Shown: positions 15,421-24,315, counted from the stretch's first letter. The stretch is DNA of 36,785 bases from NZQO01 sp964639255 (GCA_964639255.1 CAZXDP010000022.1:1-36785); one strand, 5' to 3'. Numbers and translations are program-made. The notes: generated by a model not told the origin, from the sequence alone.

Positions 15421-15792
15421 ATGAAAATGTTCATTATAGTCACCACCTTTCTTATGCTGGCCCGTCCGTTTTGGCCAGTGGTGGAGTATGTAATAAACTA
15501 TGACTATATCGTAAACACCTTATGCGAAAACAGGGACCGTCCTGAATTGCAATGCAACGGTAGTTGCTACCTTTCCAAACAGCTTGCCAAACAATTGGAA
15601 GATTCCGAATCGAATCCATTCGAGAAAAATAGTAAGAATGGTACAGGGCAACCGCTATTTATTCAAGAATGCAATGCCCTACTGGACGACACAAGTCCTT
15701 GGGATATAGTGCGGCCCGTCCCTCTGGGGAAAAATTCGAATTGGGTTTCGCAACTATATGATTTTGTCCAGCCAAAACCACCGCAAGCGTGA
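15421..15792 (+). CDS. small Cys-rich membrane/exported protein of the copper-type locus
   Basis: 123 residues from MKMFIIVTTF; a start at 15427 (second Met) is as likely. The N-terminal hydrophobic stretch (about 1-25) is an anchor or signal. It is followed by a conserved-looking Cys cluster NTLCENRDRPELQCNGSCYLSKQLAKQ with Cys35, Cys45 and Cys49 (C-x9-C-x3-C), then a variable soluble tail with one more Cys. I have seen this CENx..QCNGxCYL type in Bacteroidota near metal-related receptors, but it has no firm function. Three clustered Cys next to a predicted copper receptor suggest metal binding or redox delivery. First gene of a three-gene unit; 72 bases precede the TonB receptor. Confidence 0.75.
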   Translation: MKMFIIVTTFLMLARPFWPVVEYVINYDYIVNTLCENRDRPELQCNGSCYLSKQLAKQLEDSESNPFEKNSKNGTGQPLFIQECNALLDDTSPWDIVRPVPLGKNSNWVSQLYDFVQPKPPQA

Positions 15793-15864
15793 TAGATGCT
15801 TTCTAGTCAACCCAACATTGGGTTTATTCTTTAGCCGAAGTTTCCTATCATAAAATGAATCACA

Positions 15865-17913
15865 ATGAAATCAATAGTCATTGGGGGCGAGCCTATGGGA
15901 TTGCCTCTAAGAAACGCTGTGGCCGTTTGGCTGGTAGTCGCATTTTGCCTCGCCCTGCCCCTACAAGCGCAGCAAGTAGTAGAAGATAGCCTTTATATCT
16001 TGCCCGTCCAATTGAACGAAGTGGTCGTCATTGGGGCGGCCAAGAAACTGGAGCACCAACGACAGCACAAGCCGCTCTCTACCTTGGATGAATACCTTGA
16101 AGGATCGCAAAAGGTGAACATGATAAAGCGCGGGGCCTATGCTTGGGAGCCTGCCCTTAATAATATGACATCGGAGCGATTGGTGGTCACCATCGACGGA
16201 ATGCAGATTTTTGGTGCGTGTACCGACAAAATGGATCCGGTTACCTCCTACGTAGATGTATCTAACCTTTCAGCCGCTGAAATAGGTTCGGGGCAAGAGG
16301 GATCGCGCTACGGGAACGCCATAGGAGGGAACATCAATTTAAAATTGGAACATAGCCAATTTAAGGACAAGGGTTGGTTTGGCAATTTCGAGAATGCCTT
16401 CGAGAGCAACAACAACCAACGTATTTTGGGAGGTGAACTTAACTATTCCTCAGCTCGCTTTTTTGTTGATACCGATATCATTTACCGAAAGGCCGAAAAC
16501 TATAGGGCCGGTGGCGGCGAGGAGGTCCTGTTTTCGCAATTCGAGAAGTACAATATCTCCTTAAACGCTGGATATAGGATTGCCGAGGGCAAGCGGCTAT
16601 TGGGAACCCTCATCTTCGATGAGGCGCGCGATGTGGGGTATCCGGCACTGCCTATGGATGTTGCGCTGGCTCGCGCGGTCATTGGTTCCTTTAGCTGGGA
16701 GCAGGACACTTGGGGAGGCTTCAAGAATTGGGAAACCAAGGCCTATTTCAATACCATAACGCACGTAATGGACGATAGCCAACGACCCGATGTCGCCATT
16801 CGCATGGATATGCCGGGATGGAGCGATACGGCAGGTTTTTACTCGCAAGCGGCATTGCCATTGGGCAACCATACCCTCCAAATAAAAATGGATGGGTATT
16901 ATAACCGTTCCCTCGCCGAAATGACCATGTTCCCCGCCAATCCGGAGGAAAATCCTATGTTCATGCTCACTTGGCCCGACGTGAGGACAGTGAACACAGG
17001 GGTGTTTATAGAAGATGCCCTTTCGCCGGGCAAACATACCATAACTTTTTCTGGCCGCTTGGGTTTCCATAGAAATAGGGTGGCAGACGACTTCGGGTTG
17101 AGCAGCCTTCAGATTTTTTATCCTGAAATGGATGCCTCTAACGCTAGATTGCTTAAAAGCCTAGCGGCTAAATGGCATAGGCACGTCGGGGCCTTTCACC
17201 TACACCTCGGTGCGGCTTATGGCGAACGGGCTCCCTCGGTTTCGGAAGGCTACGGATTTTATCTGTTCAACAGCTTCGATGCGTTCGATTACATAGGCGA
17301 TCCCAGCCTAGCGACTGAACAATCGATTGAAGGTAGTGCCAAGTTAGTGTTCGAGCAACCAAAATGGTCTGTAACAGGAGAGGCATCCTATTTCCATATG
17401 CCCAATTATATTATCGGTGCCGTGAACCCGTCCCTTTCGCCTATGACATTGGGCGCGGCAGGGGTGAAGGTCTACCAGAACTTGGAAAGCGCACAGTTGC
17501 TCAACACCTATATATCGGCAACGTATGCTCCACTAAGTTGGTTAAAGGCAGAGGCGGGCATCTCTTGGCACCGTGGTACCGATGATAGGGGCGAGAACTT
17601 GCCGTTAATTAGTCCAATAGCGTATAATGCCAAGCTAAGTTACCAAGAGAATGGTTACAGCGCCGTCATTTCGCTGGTGGGTAATGCCGATCAGGAACAT
17701 TTCAATGCCGGCTATGGAGAGACGCAATCGAAGGCATACGCGGTGGTCTCGGCATCCTTCGGAAAGCGATTCTTTATTTCGGCCAACGACCTTTACGTAA
17801 AGGCCGGGTTGGAGAACTTGTTCGATGCGCGCTATAGCACCTTCAGTGATTGGAATAACATACCGCGTATGGGTAGAAATGCTTTTGTAGCACTTTCGTA
17901 CGCTTTAAATTAA
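15865..17913 (+). CDS. TonB-dependent outer-membrane receptor, OprC/NosA-like (probable copper)
   Basis: 682 residues. Signal peptide within 1-36 (AVWLVVAFCLALPLQA); a second start at 15895 would shorten the basic leader. The plug domain (about 48-165) opens LNEVVVIGA and includes LVVTIDGMQIFGACTDKMDP and YGNAIGGNINLK. The 22-strand barrel ends with ENLFDARYSTFSDWNNIPRMGRNAFVALSYALN, the usual aromatic tail. Cys119-xxx-Met123 and His300-x-Met302 match the copper-binding CxxxM and HxM motifs of Pseudomonas OprC (C143, M147, H323, M325), and the spacing between the pairs is nearly equal. It therefore probably imports copper using TonB energy. There is no SusD partner and no carboxypeptidase-like N-terminal domain. 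Vitamin B12 is an alternative because nrdJ is near. Confidence 0.88.
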   Translation: MKSIVIGGEPMGLPLRNAVAVWLVVAFCLALPLQAQQVVEDSLYILPVQLNEVVVIGAAKKLEHQRQHKPLSTLDEYLEGSQKVNMIKRGAYAWEPALNNMTSERLVVTIDGMQIFGACTDKMDPVTSYVDVSNLSAAEIGSGQEGSRYGNAIGGNINLKLEHSQFKDKGWFGNFENAFESNNNQRILGGELNYSSARFFVDTDIIYRKAENYRAGGGEEVLFSQFEKYNISLNAGYRIAEGKRLLGTLIFDEARDVGYPALPMDVALARAVIGSFSWEQDTWGGFKNWETKAYFNTITHVMDDSQRPDVAIRMDMPGWSDTAGFYSQAALPLGNHTLQIKMDGYYNRSLAEMTMFPANPEENPMFMLTWPDVRTVNTGVFIEDALSPGKHTITFSGRLGFHRNRVADDFGLSSLQIFYPEMDASNARLLKSLAAKWHRHVGAFHLHLGAAYGERAPSVSEGYGFYLFNSFDAFDYIGDPSLATEQSIEGSAKLVFEQPKWSVTGEASYFHMPNYIIGAVNPSLSPMTLGAAGVKVYQNLESAQLLNTYISATYAPLSWLKAEAGISWHRGTDDRGENLPLISPIAYNAKLSYQENGYSAVISLVGNADQEHFNAGYGETQSKAYAVVSASFGKRFFISANDLYVKAGLENLFDARYSTFSDWNNIPRMGRNAFVALSYALN

Positions 17914-17967
17914 TTCAGAATTAAAGCATACAACATCATTTTTAACACACATTTTAATATTCATACT

Positions 17968-18825
17968 ATGAAAACTTTTAAATATTTATCCATTATTATT
18001 ATTTCTCTTTTCGTGACTGCTTCCTGTACTGAAGAAGATTCTGAAACACCAATAGTTGCGGAAGATCCCTTGGCAAGTTATACTCTTCTGAAACAAATTG
18101 AAGACGAGGGCAACACTATCGAGGTGTATTCGGAACACGCGACATTTACCGTTGGGTATAATGAATTGTTTGTGCGGATTAAAGACGGCATCACTGGAGA
18201 ATACATAGAAGATGCGCGACCCACTTGGATGCCGGTGATGCATATGGAGATGATGAACCACTCGGCGCCCTACTCAGTCCTCACCGCAACCGATAGACCT
18301 GAAATCTATTCAGGATATGTGGTTTTTCAAATGGCGGGCAATGCTACAGAGTATTGGGATATAACCGTTAATTACCAAAATAACGACGTTCCTTTTGCCG
18401 CTACCGCGCGAATCGACGTAGTGCCACCCGCCGATGGGTTGCGACGGGTCCAAGTATTTACCGGTAGCGACGATGCCAGATATGTGCTAGCCCTTCGAGA
18501 GCCCAAGGAACCTATGGTAGCGGTACAGGACATTACGGCCCTATTGTTTACGATGGAGTCGATGATGAGCTTTCCAATAGTTGAGAATTATTCGGTGTCT
18601 TTAGACCCCCGCATGCCAGGTATGGGCAACCATAGTTCCCCTAATAATGAAGCTATGGTGTTCAATACCCAGACACAACAATATGAAGGTAAAGTATCGT
18701 TTACCATGACCGGGTATTGGCGCCTTAACCTAAAGCTACTGAACGAACAGGGCGATGTGTTGAAGGGAGAAGATGTTACCGAGGCCAACCCGGAGAGCAG
18801 TTTGTATTTCGAAGTGGAGTTGTAA
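17968..18825 (+). CDS. Met/His-rich lipoprotein, two similar halves, probable copper binder
   Basis: 285 residues. Lipoprotein signal MKTFKYLSIIIISLFVTASC (Cys20) followed by acidic TEEDSE. Two similar beta-sandwich-like halves (about 45-152 and 160-285) are recognisable by a shared order of motifs: FVRIKD / YVLALRE, then a Met-rich loop, then YSGYVVFQM / YEGKVSFTM and YWDITVNYQ / YWRLNLKLL. The Met/His clusters are WMPVMHMEMMNH (Met88, 91, 93, 95, 96; His92, His98) and, in the second half, MESMM plus PRMPGMGNH (Met216, Met219, His222). The fold recalls FixH/YtkA-like domains. Such sites suit Cu(I). It follows the TonB receptor by 54 bases and closes the unit before a strong terminator, so it could hand copper to or from the receptor. 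Confidence 0.82.
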   Translation: MKTFKYLSIIIISLFVTASCTEEDSETPIVAEDPLASYTLLKQIEDEGNTIEVYSEHATFTVGYNELFVRIKDGITGEYIEDARPTWMPVMHMEMMNHSAPYSVLTATDRPEIYSGYVVFQMAGNATEYWDITVNYQNNDVPFAATARIDVVPPADGLRRVQVFTGSDDARYVLALREPKEPMVAVQDITALLFTMESMMSFPIVENYSVSLDPRMPGMGNHSSPNNEAMVFNTQTQQYEGKVSFTMTGYWRLNLKLLNEQGDVLKGEDVTEANPESSLYFEVEL

Positions 18826-18865
18826 CGGTAGCAGTATTTTCAACTGTCGATTTTGTTAGAAAGTA

Positions 18866-18902
18866 AGAGCTGGCCTTGTGTACGTGGGGCCAGCTTTTTT
18901 TA
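18866..18902 (+). terminator. terminator of the copper-type locus
   Basis: 8-bp stem AGCTGGCC / GGCCAGCT (18868-18875 with 18888-18895), then seven T. About 40 bases past the lipoprotein stop. Confidence 0.9.
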
Positions 18903-19053
18903 GGCACTCTTTTACACGCGGTAGAGGTGGCTTTATTTGTTGGAACCTGTGTAATGGATAGAATTTTGACCGGTTCAATATGCGTCCACGGGCAATGGGC
19001 GTTGCAACCGTTTGCAGCCCAAAAATTTGTTAAAGTTTTTAAAAAGAAAATAA

Positions 19054-19084
19054 TTGGCATTTCTTCTATGAAAAACTATATTTG
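19054..19084 (+). promoter_or_regulatory. secDF promoter, TTG-N20-TATATTTG
   Basis: TTG at 19054-19056, 20-base spacer, exact TAnnTTTG at 19077-19084: a near-consensus Bacteroidota vegetative promoter. The predicted start of transcription is near 19090, leaving a leader of about 28 bases to the ATG at 19118 and excluding the longer frame beginning at 19082. Confidence 0.8.
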
Positions 19085-19117
19085 CACGTTTTAAAAATTA
19101 TACAAACACGTAAAAGA

Positions 19118-22100
19118 ATGCAGAATAAAGGACTCATTACCGTATTTGCGATACTTTTTGGCCTGGTGAGCCTGTACCAGTTGTCGTTTACATTTATCGC
19201 GAACAAAGTTGAAGGAGAGGCAGAGGAGTTTGCGCAGCGTACATATGACGAGACTCAACCCGAATTGCGCCAAGAAGCGGAAATTAGATATCTGGACTCT
19301 GTCGCTACCAATGACGTTTTGCTTGGTATCGATTACCGCACGGCAAAGGAGAAGGAGCTCAACAAAGGCCTTGACCTTAAGGGAGGTATCAATGTAATAT
19401 TGCAAGTTTCGGTGCGCGACATCCTTCGCGGACTGGCGAATAATACCAAGGACCCTGCATTCAACCAGGCTTTGGAACGTGCCAGCGAACTTCAGAAAAA
19501 CAGTCAAGACACCTATTTGGAGTCGTTCTTTAAGGCGTTTGAAGAGCTTCCTGGAGATAACGCTTTGGCCTCGCCCGATATTTTCTTCAACAAAAACCTG
19601 GAAGATGACATCGATGCCACGATGACCAACGACGAGGTAAAGCCCGTAATTGAGCGAAAAATCGATGAGTCCATCGCTTCGGCTTTTGAAGTACTTCGCA
19701 AGCGTATCGACAAATTTGGCGTAACGCAGCCTAATATTCAGCGTTTGGGCAATTCTGGCCGTATTTTGGTGGAACTTCCGGGTGCTAAAGATGTGGAGCG
19801 TGTGAAGAATTTACTTCAAAGCACCGCACAGCTAGAGTTTTGGGAGGTCTATAAATTTGACGACTTGGCAGGATTTTTACAAGCTGCCAATAATAAGGTA
19901 AAGGAATTGAAGACCGATGGGGCTACTTCCGAGGAAGATGCCTCTGAAGTCACTGCAGATACTACTGAAATCGCTGAAAATGCAGCTGTACAGGACACCA
20001 CTGAAACCGACGATATAAGCAAATTGCTTGGGGGCGAAGATGTGGAAACGGCAGAAACTGAGGTAAATGAGCCCATCTTAGATTTGATGGTTTCCCCCGG
20101 CTTTCAAGGACGTCCTATCTTGGCTACCTTCCAAGTAAAAGATACTGCGCAGATCAATGAATACCTTCGTATGCCACAGGTGCGCAACTTGTTGCCTAAC
20201 GATATGCGCTACCTAGAATTTATGTGGGGACTCCCTACTACGGTAGATAACGACACTTTTGAAGGTGAGGTTACCGAGCTGTATGCGGTGAAAGGCAACC
20301 GTAATGACGAACCGCCATTGAGTGGGGGCGTAGTTACCGATGCTCGACAATCGTACGACCAGCTTAACAACGTTATCGTGGAAATGCAGATGAACGGAAA
20401 AGGAGCCCGTATATGGGAGGAAATGACCGGTACTGCTTTCGAAAACCAGAGCCAGATTGCCATAGTGCTCGACGATATCGTCTATTCCGCACCCGGGGTT
20501 ACCCAAGGGGCTATTTCAGGAGGGCGAAGCCAGATTAGCGGTGATTTTACCATACCACAAGGAAAGGATTTGGCAAACGTACTGCGTGCTGGAAAACTTC
20601 CCGCATCGGCCGATATCATACAGGCAGAAGTAGTAGGTCCTACTTTAGGGCAGGAAGCTATCGATAGCGGTATGCTCTCGTTTGTCATCGCCCTAGGGTT
20701 TGTGTTGTTATGGATGATTTTCTACTACGGGAAGGCCGGTGCTTTTGCCGATGTCGCTCTTGTAGTGAACATTCTCTTTATCTTCGGAATTTTAGCAGGT
20801 CTCGGTGCGGTATTAACCTTACCAGGTATTGCAGGTATCGTATTGACCATAGGTATTTCGGTTGATGCCAACGTACTTATATTTGAACGAATTCGCGAAG
20901 AACTTTCGAAGGGCAAGGCTCAGCGGGATGCTATTAAGGATGGTTTCAACAATGCCCTTTCCTCTATTTTAGATGCGAACATCACCACAGGTCTTACCGG
21001 TCTTATCTTATTGGTATTCGGTACAGGACCCATACAAGGATTTGCGACTACCTTACTTATCGGTATCTTAACTTCCTTGTTCACGGCAATTTTCATCACG
21101 CGTCTGTTCATAGATGGTTATACCAAAAACGGCAAGTCATTGACCTGTTCTACCAGCTTTACCAAAAACTTGTTCAAGAATGTGAACATCAACTTTTTGG
21201 GCAAGCGCAAAATAGCCTATGTCATTTCAGGTATTTTAATCGTGATTAGCCTTGGCTCGCTCTTTACCGTTGGATTGAACCAAGGGGTAGATTTTGTGGG
21301 CGGACGGACTTACACGGTACGTTTCGACAAATCAGTTGACGCTAATGCCGTAGCCAACGATCTTGCCGAGGTTTTCGGAAGTGTGGAGGCTAAAACCTAC
21401 GGTAGCGATAACCAGTTAAAAATTACAACTAAGTACCGAATCGAAGAGACCGGAACCGATGTTGACATCGAGACCGAGCGTATGCTTTTTGAAGGACTTG
21501 GCGCATACCTTCCACAGGGAATGACCTATGAAGAGTTTAAGGCAGATGAGCCTGGAAAGGATGTGGGTCGTATGGAATACTACAAGGTGAGTCCTACCAT
21601 TGCAGACGATATTAAGAAAGCATCGTTCTGGGCCGTATTGGGATCACTTATCGTAGTGTTTCTTTATATCTTGCTTCGCTTTAGAAGATGGCAATTCAGT
21701 TTGGGTGCCGTAGCGGCGGTGTTCCACGACGTACTTATCGTATTGGGTATTTTCTCGCTCACGTACAAGATTATGCCGTTCAACATGGAAATAGACCAGT
21801 CGTTTATCGCGGCGATCCTAACCGTGATCGGTTACTCCCTAAACGATACCGTGGTTGTGTTCGACCGCATTCGGGAATTTTTCAACGAGCACAGCGGTTG
21901 GAAGATGAACCGAATCATCAATAGCGCTTTGAACAGCACCTTGAGCCGAACCTTGAACACCTCGGTGACTACGCTTATCGTACTGCTTTCAATCTTCATT
22001 ATTGGTGCAGAATCTATTAGAGGTTTGATCTTCGCCTTAATGGTGGGTGTGGTAGTAGGTACGTATTCGTCGCTTTTCATTGCTACTCCAGTATTTTATG

Positions 22101-22189
22101 ATACTGTGAAAAAGCGCGGTATCGATTTGTCTGAAAAGAAAGAAGAGGAAACCCAAGAGGCCCAAGAGCCAGCGAAACAAAACGCTTAA
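19118..22189 (+). CDS. secDF: protein translocase SecDF, fused
   Basis: 1023 residues from MQNKGLITVFAIL. Inner-membrane partner of SecYEG that uses the proton gradient to pull exported proteins out. SecD half: first helix (5-25), GLDLKGG at 84-90, periplasmic P1 domain, helix bundle with VVGPTLGQEAIDSG and GISVDANVLIFERIREEL. SecF half starts near 680 with NVNINFLGKRK, then NQGVDFVGGRTYTV and TVIGYSLNDTVVVFDRIREFF, and ends in a Glu/Gln-rich tail (EKKEEETQEAQEPAKQ). The single-chain fusion is usual in Bacteroidota. P1 carries an acidic Thr/Glu/Asp-rich insert (DNA 19912-20074). The start is set by the promoter at 19054-19084, which overlaps the longer frame. Confidence 0.96.
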   Translation: MQNKGLITVFAILFGLVSLYQLSFTFIANKVEGEAEEFAQRTYDETQPELRQEAEIRYLDSVATNDVLLGIDYRTAKEKELNKGLDLKGGINVILQVSVRDILRGLANNTKDPAFNQALERASELQKNSQDTYLESFFKAFEELPGDNALASPDIFFNKNLEDDIDATMTNDEVKPVIERKIDESIASAFEVLRKRIDKFGVTQPNIQRLGNSGRILVELPGAKDVERVKNLLQSTAQLEFWEVYKFDDLAGFLQAANNKVKELKTDGATSEEDASEVTADTTEIAENAAVQDTTETDDISKLLGGEDVETAETEVNEPILDLMVSPGFQGRPILATFQVKDTAQINEYLRMPQVRNLLPNDMRYLEFMWGLPTTVDNDTFEGEVTELYAVKGNRNDEPPLSGGVVTDARQSYDQLNNVIVEMQMNGKGARIWEEMTGTAFENQSQIAIVLDDIVYSAPGVTQGAISGGRSQISGDFTIPQGKDLANVLRAGKLPASADIIQAEVVGPTLGQEAIDSGMLSFVIALGFVLLWMIFYYGKAGAFADVALVVNILFIFGILAGLGAVLTLPGIAGIVLTIGISVDANVLIFERIREELSKGKAQRDAIKDGFNNALSSILDANITTGLTGLILLVFGTGPIQGFATTLLIGILTSLFTAIFITRLFIDGYTKNGKSLTCSTSFTKNLFKNVNINFLGKRKIAYVISGILIVISLGSLFTVGLNQGVDFVGGRTYTVRFDKSVDANAVANDLAEVFGSVEAKTYGSDNQLKITTKYRIEETGTDVDIETERMLFEGLGAYLPQGMTYEEFKADEPGKDVGRMEYYKVSPTIADDIKKASFWAVLGSLIVVFLYILLRFRRWQFSLGAVAAVFHDVLIVLGIFSLTYKIMPFNMEIDQSFIAAILTVIGYSLNDTVVVFDRIREFFNEHSGWKMNRIINSALNSTLSRTLNTSVTTLIVLLSIFIIGAESIRGLIFALMVGVVVGTYSSLFIATPVFYDTVKKRGIDLSEKKEEETQEAQEPAKQNA

Positions 22190-22216
22190 CCCTTTTCCCT
22201 TTTAAATGATAATTTG

Positions 22217-22247
22217 AAGCCCCGCCATTGGTGGGGCTTTTACTTTC
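22217..22247. terminator. terminator between secDF and the HD-hydrolase gene
   Basis: AAGCCCC / GGGGCTT (22217-22223 with 22233-22239) extended by an inner CC/GG pair, followed by TTTTACTTTC on the plus strand. Best for secDF, weaker for the convergent gene. Confidence 0.8.
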
Positions 22248-22254
22248 GGAAGTG

Positions 22255-22875
22255 CTAGAGCGCCTGAAGTTCCATTCGCAAATTCGCTCTCGCCCGACTC
22301 TCGTAGGATCTAAAGAAATAATCGGTTTGGTAAATCGCACCTCTCTTCAGCATACCTTTAATGAAACGTGCGCGTCCCTTTCGGAACAACATATCCGGAA
22401 CGTGTGCAAACTCCTTCCGAATGGCTTGGCGGTAGGCGTTATAATGTTCTATGGATTGGCCTAAAATTGAAAGGTCCAAATCTAGCAGAAGATTGGTGTC
22501 TTTGCAATCTGTTGGTAGGTGTGCCTTGGTGCTACGTATCTGTGCCATGCATAGGGCTATCTCTGTAAAACGTGTGTTCGAGAGCTGCTGTTTCAAAAAT
22601 AGAGCGCTTTTTTCCTCGTTGTCACCTCGCCCCGGAGTATATATGCAATCGTGGTAGTAAATCGAAAATAACAGAGCATCAGGGTTTTTTAGGGACACTA
22701 CTGCTGAATCTAACTCTGCCAATAGTTCCTCAATATGATTTAGGGTGTGGTAATGCCTATTGGGGGCTGTATAGCACGTTTGCAGTGCCTCCCAGCAAGA
22801 CCTTGTATAGCTTACAGATGGCGAATAGGGGTCAAGCAATTGTAAAAAGCGGTCTTCCAGTCTTTGCGCGTTCAT
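22255..22875 (-). CDS. predicted metal-dependent HD-superfamily phosphohydrolase (COG4339-like)
   Basis: 206 residues. Helical protein with HYHTLNHIEELL (His47 as first metal ligand), YYHDCIYTP (His75-Asp76, the HD pair), a His in TKAHLP, and LDLDLSILG (Asp134 as last ligand). This order is the HD signature of the COG4339 group, whose substrates are not established. YNAYRQAIRKEFAHVPDMLFRKGRARFI is also a familiar segment of the family. It is the last gene of the minus-strand run from folE, 35 bases after the DUF192 gene stop. Exact reaction unknown. Confidence 0.82.
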   Translation of the reverse strand: MNAQRLEDRFLQLLDPYSPSVSYTRSCWEALQTCYTAPNRHYHTLNHIEELLAELDSAVVSLKNPDALLFSIYYHDCIYTPGRGDNEEKSALFLKQQLSNTRFTEIALCMAQIRSTKAHLPTDCKDTNLLLDLDLSILGQSIEHYNAYRQAIRKEFAHVPDMLFRKGRARFIKGMLKRGAIYQTDYFFRSYESRARANLRMELQAL

Positions 22876-22910
22876 AGCTATATCTGGTATTACCCGCAGC
22901 TTTCATACAA

Positions 22911-23408
22911 TTATTCCCAGGCTACGGTATCACCGGGTGCGATTCCCCAGGCATCGCTAAGACCAGCATTTATTTCCAGTACGTACTGCGCGGGTCCTTC
23001 CGAGGGGAGCGATGTGGGATCTAAGGGCTTTGCGTTTTTTTGGATACTCACAATTTCCCTGTCACTGTTTATAAAAAGTATATCCAACGCAAATTCGGTA
23101 TTTTTCATATAAAACGAGCGGGGCTCTTCCGTTTCAAAGATGAACAGCATTCCTTGGTCGTCTTCCATGCTTTTTCTGTACATGAGCCCAGTTTGTGTTT
23201 GGTACTCATCATCGGCTATTTCGATAGTAAGGGTTTTTAAAATTGAATCGGTCGCTTTCTCCTTAAGGTAAAGTGTGCCTTCCTTGGTGAAGGTTACTTC
23301 TTGGGTAAGTACTTTTTCTTCTGAAGTTTCCTTGCAACTATGTACCCAAGGCAATACGGCCAAGAGCAAGAAAAAAGATAGTGATGGTGCGGTAGCGCGA
23401 AAGTTCAT
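22911..23408 (-). CDS. DUF192 lipoprotein
   Basis: 165 residues. Signal with FFLLLAVLPWVHSC, Cys25 as lipidation site. The DUF192 domain (about 60-165) shows TGLMYRKSMEDDQGMLFIFETEEPRSF, the FYMKNTEFALDILFI block, and EINAGLSDAWGIAPGDTV at the end, all family hallmarks. DUF192 proteins are small beta-barrel-like exported proteins with no settled role. It starts 20 bases after the lgt stop, so lgt and this lipoprotein, a substrate of Lgt, are cotranscribed. Confidence 0.9.
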   Translation of the reverse strand: MNFRATAPSLSFFLLLAVLPWVHSCKETSEEKVLTQEVTFTKEGTLYLKEKATDSILKTLTIEIADDEYQTQTGLMYRKSMEDDQGMLFIFETEEPRSFYMKNTEFALDILFINSDREIVSIQKNAKPLDPTSLPSEGPAQYVLEINAGLSDAWGIAPGDTVAWE

Positions 23409-23428
23409 AGTCTAAATTTTTGGCTGTA

Positions 23429-24253
23429 TTACTGAAATTTTCTCTTGGGGGCTTGCAGCATTAGGTAAATGCCCACGAGGATGAAAGGAATACTAAGCCA
23501 TTGCCCTGTATTAAGCACCCAATTGGCACGTTCTCCCACTTGTGCTTCCTTTACAAATTCCACGAGGAAGCGTACCGTCCACAACAAGATGAGAAACACC
23601 CCAAATATGTACCCCAGATACTGTCGTTTATCGGTTTTCCAATAAATATACCATAAGATGAGGAATACGATAATATACCCAGCCGATTCATACAACTGGG
23701 CAGGGTGCCTGGGAAAGGCCTCTCCCAATTGGGTGAAGATGACCCCATAATCGCTATGGGTGGGCTTCCCAATAATTTCTGAATTGATAAAATTGCCAAT
23801 GCGTACAAAAATACCGCCGCAGGCCACAGCAATCACAATGCGGTCCAAGATCCATAGCACGGGCTTTTTCATAACCTTTTTACTGAAGATGAACATAGCG
23901 ATGATGATCGCAATAGCCGCACCGTGGCTTGCCAAGCCCTGAAAGCCCGTAAACTCAAATTCTGGGACCGTTCGTATAGGCAGAAATACGGAAAGGGGAT
24001 CTTCCCACAACAACTCAGTTTGGTAAAAAATAACGTGGCCTAGCCGCGCGCCCACCAAGGTCGCAATGACCATATAGATAAAAAGGCTATCCAATTTTTC
24101 TTGGGGCTCATTTTCGTTATTGAAAATACGTTTCATGATAAACCAGCCCAAGGTAAAGGCAATCACGAACATTAAACTATAGTAGCGTATTACGAAAAAA
24201 CCGAGATCAATTCCAGGATTGGGGTCCCAAACGTAGGCTAAAAAATGTGTCAT
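23429..24253 (-). CDS. lgt: prolipoprotein diacylglyceryl transferase
   Basis: 274 residues, about seven membrane helices. Transfers diacylglycerol from phosphatidylglycerol to the lipobox Cys of prolipoproteins, the first step in lipoprotein maturation. Motifs: GLASHGAAI (His110, equal to the essential His103 region of the E. coli enzyme), FVRIGNFINSEIIGKPT (Arg151, the essential Arg of the Lgt signature, with Asn and Glu), and RHPAQLYES. Length is normal. It sits 62 bases after yidD and 20 before the DUF192 lipoprotein. This window alone encodes at least five predicted lipoproteins that would need it. Confidence 0.96.
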   Translation of the reverse strand: MTHFLAYVWDPNPGIDLGFFVIRYYSLMFVIAFTLGWFIMKRIFNNENEPQEKLDSLFIYMVIATLVGARLGHVIFYQTELLWEDPLSVFLPIRTVPEFEFTGFQGLASHGAAIAIIIAMFIFSKKVMKKPVLWILDRIVIAVACGGIFVRIGNFINSEIIGKPTHSDYGVIFTQLGEAFPRHPAQLYESAGYIIVFLILWYIYWKTDKRQYLGYIFGVFLILLWTVRFLVEFVKEAQVGERANWVLNTGQWLSIPFILVGIYLMLQAPKRKFQ

Positions 24254-24315
24254 AGCGGCGAATGCTTCAAAACATAAAGCTGTAAAGATAGCAAATACGG
24301 CAGGGGAAACCAGTA

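Noticed and set aside
15865..17913. TonB receptor as a vitamin B12 (BtuB-like) importer serving the neighbouring B12-dependent reductase
   Set aside because: No B12 riboswitch, btuF/btuC/btuD or cobalamin genes nearby; the CxxxM/HxM residues and the Met-rich partner fit copper better.
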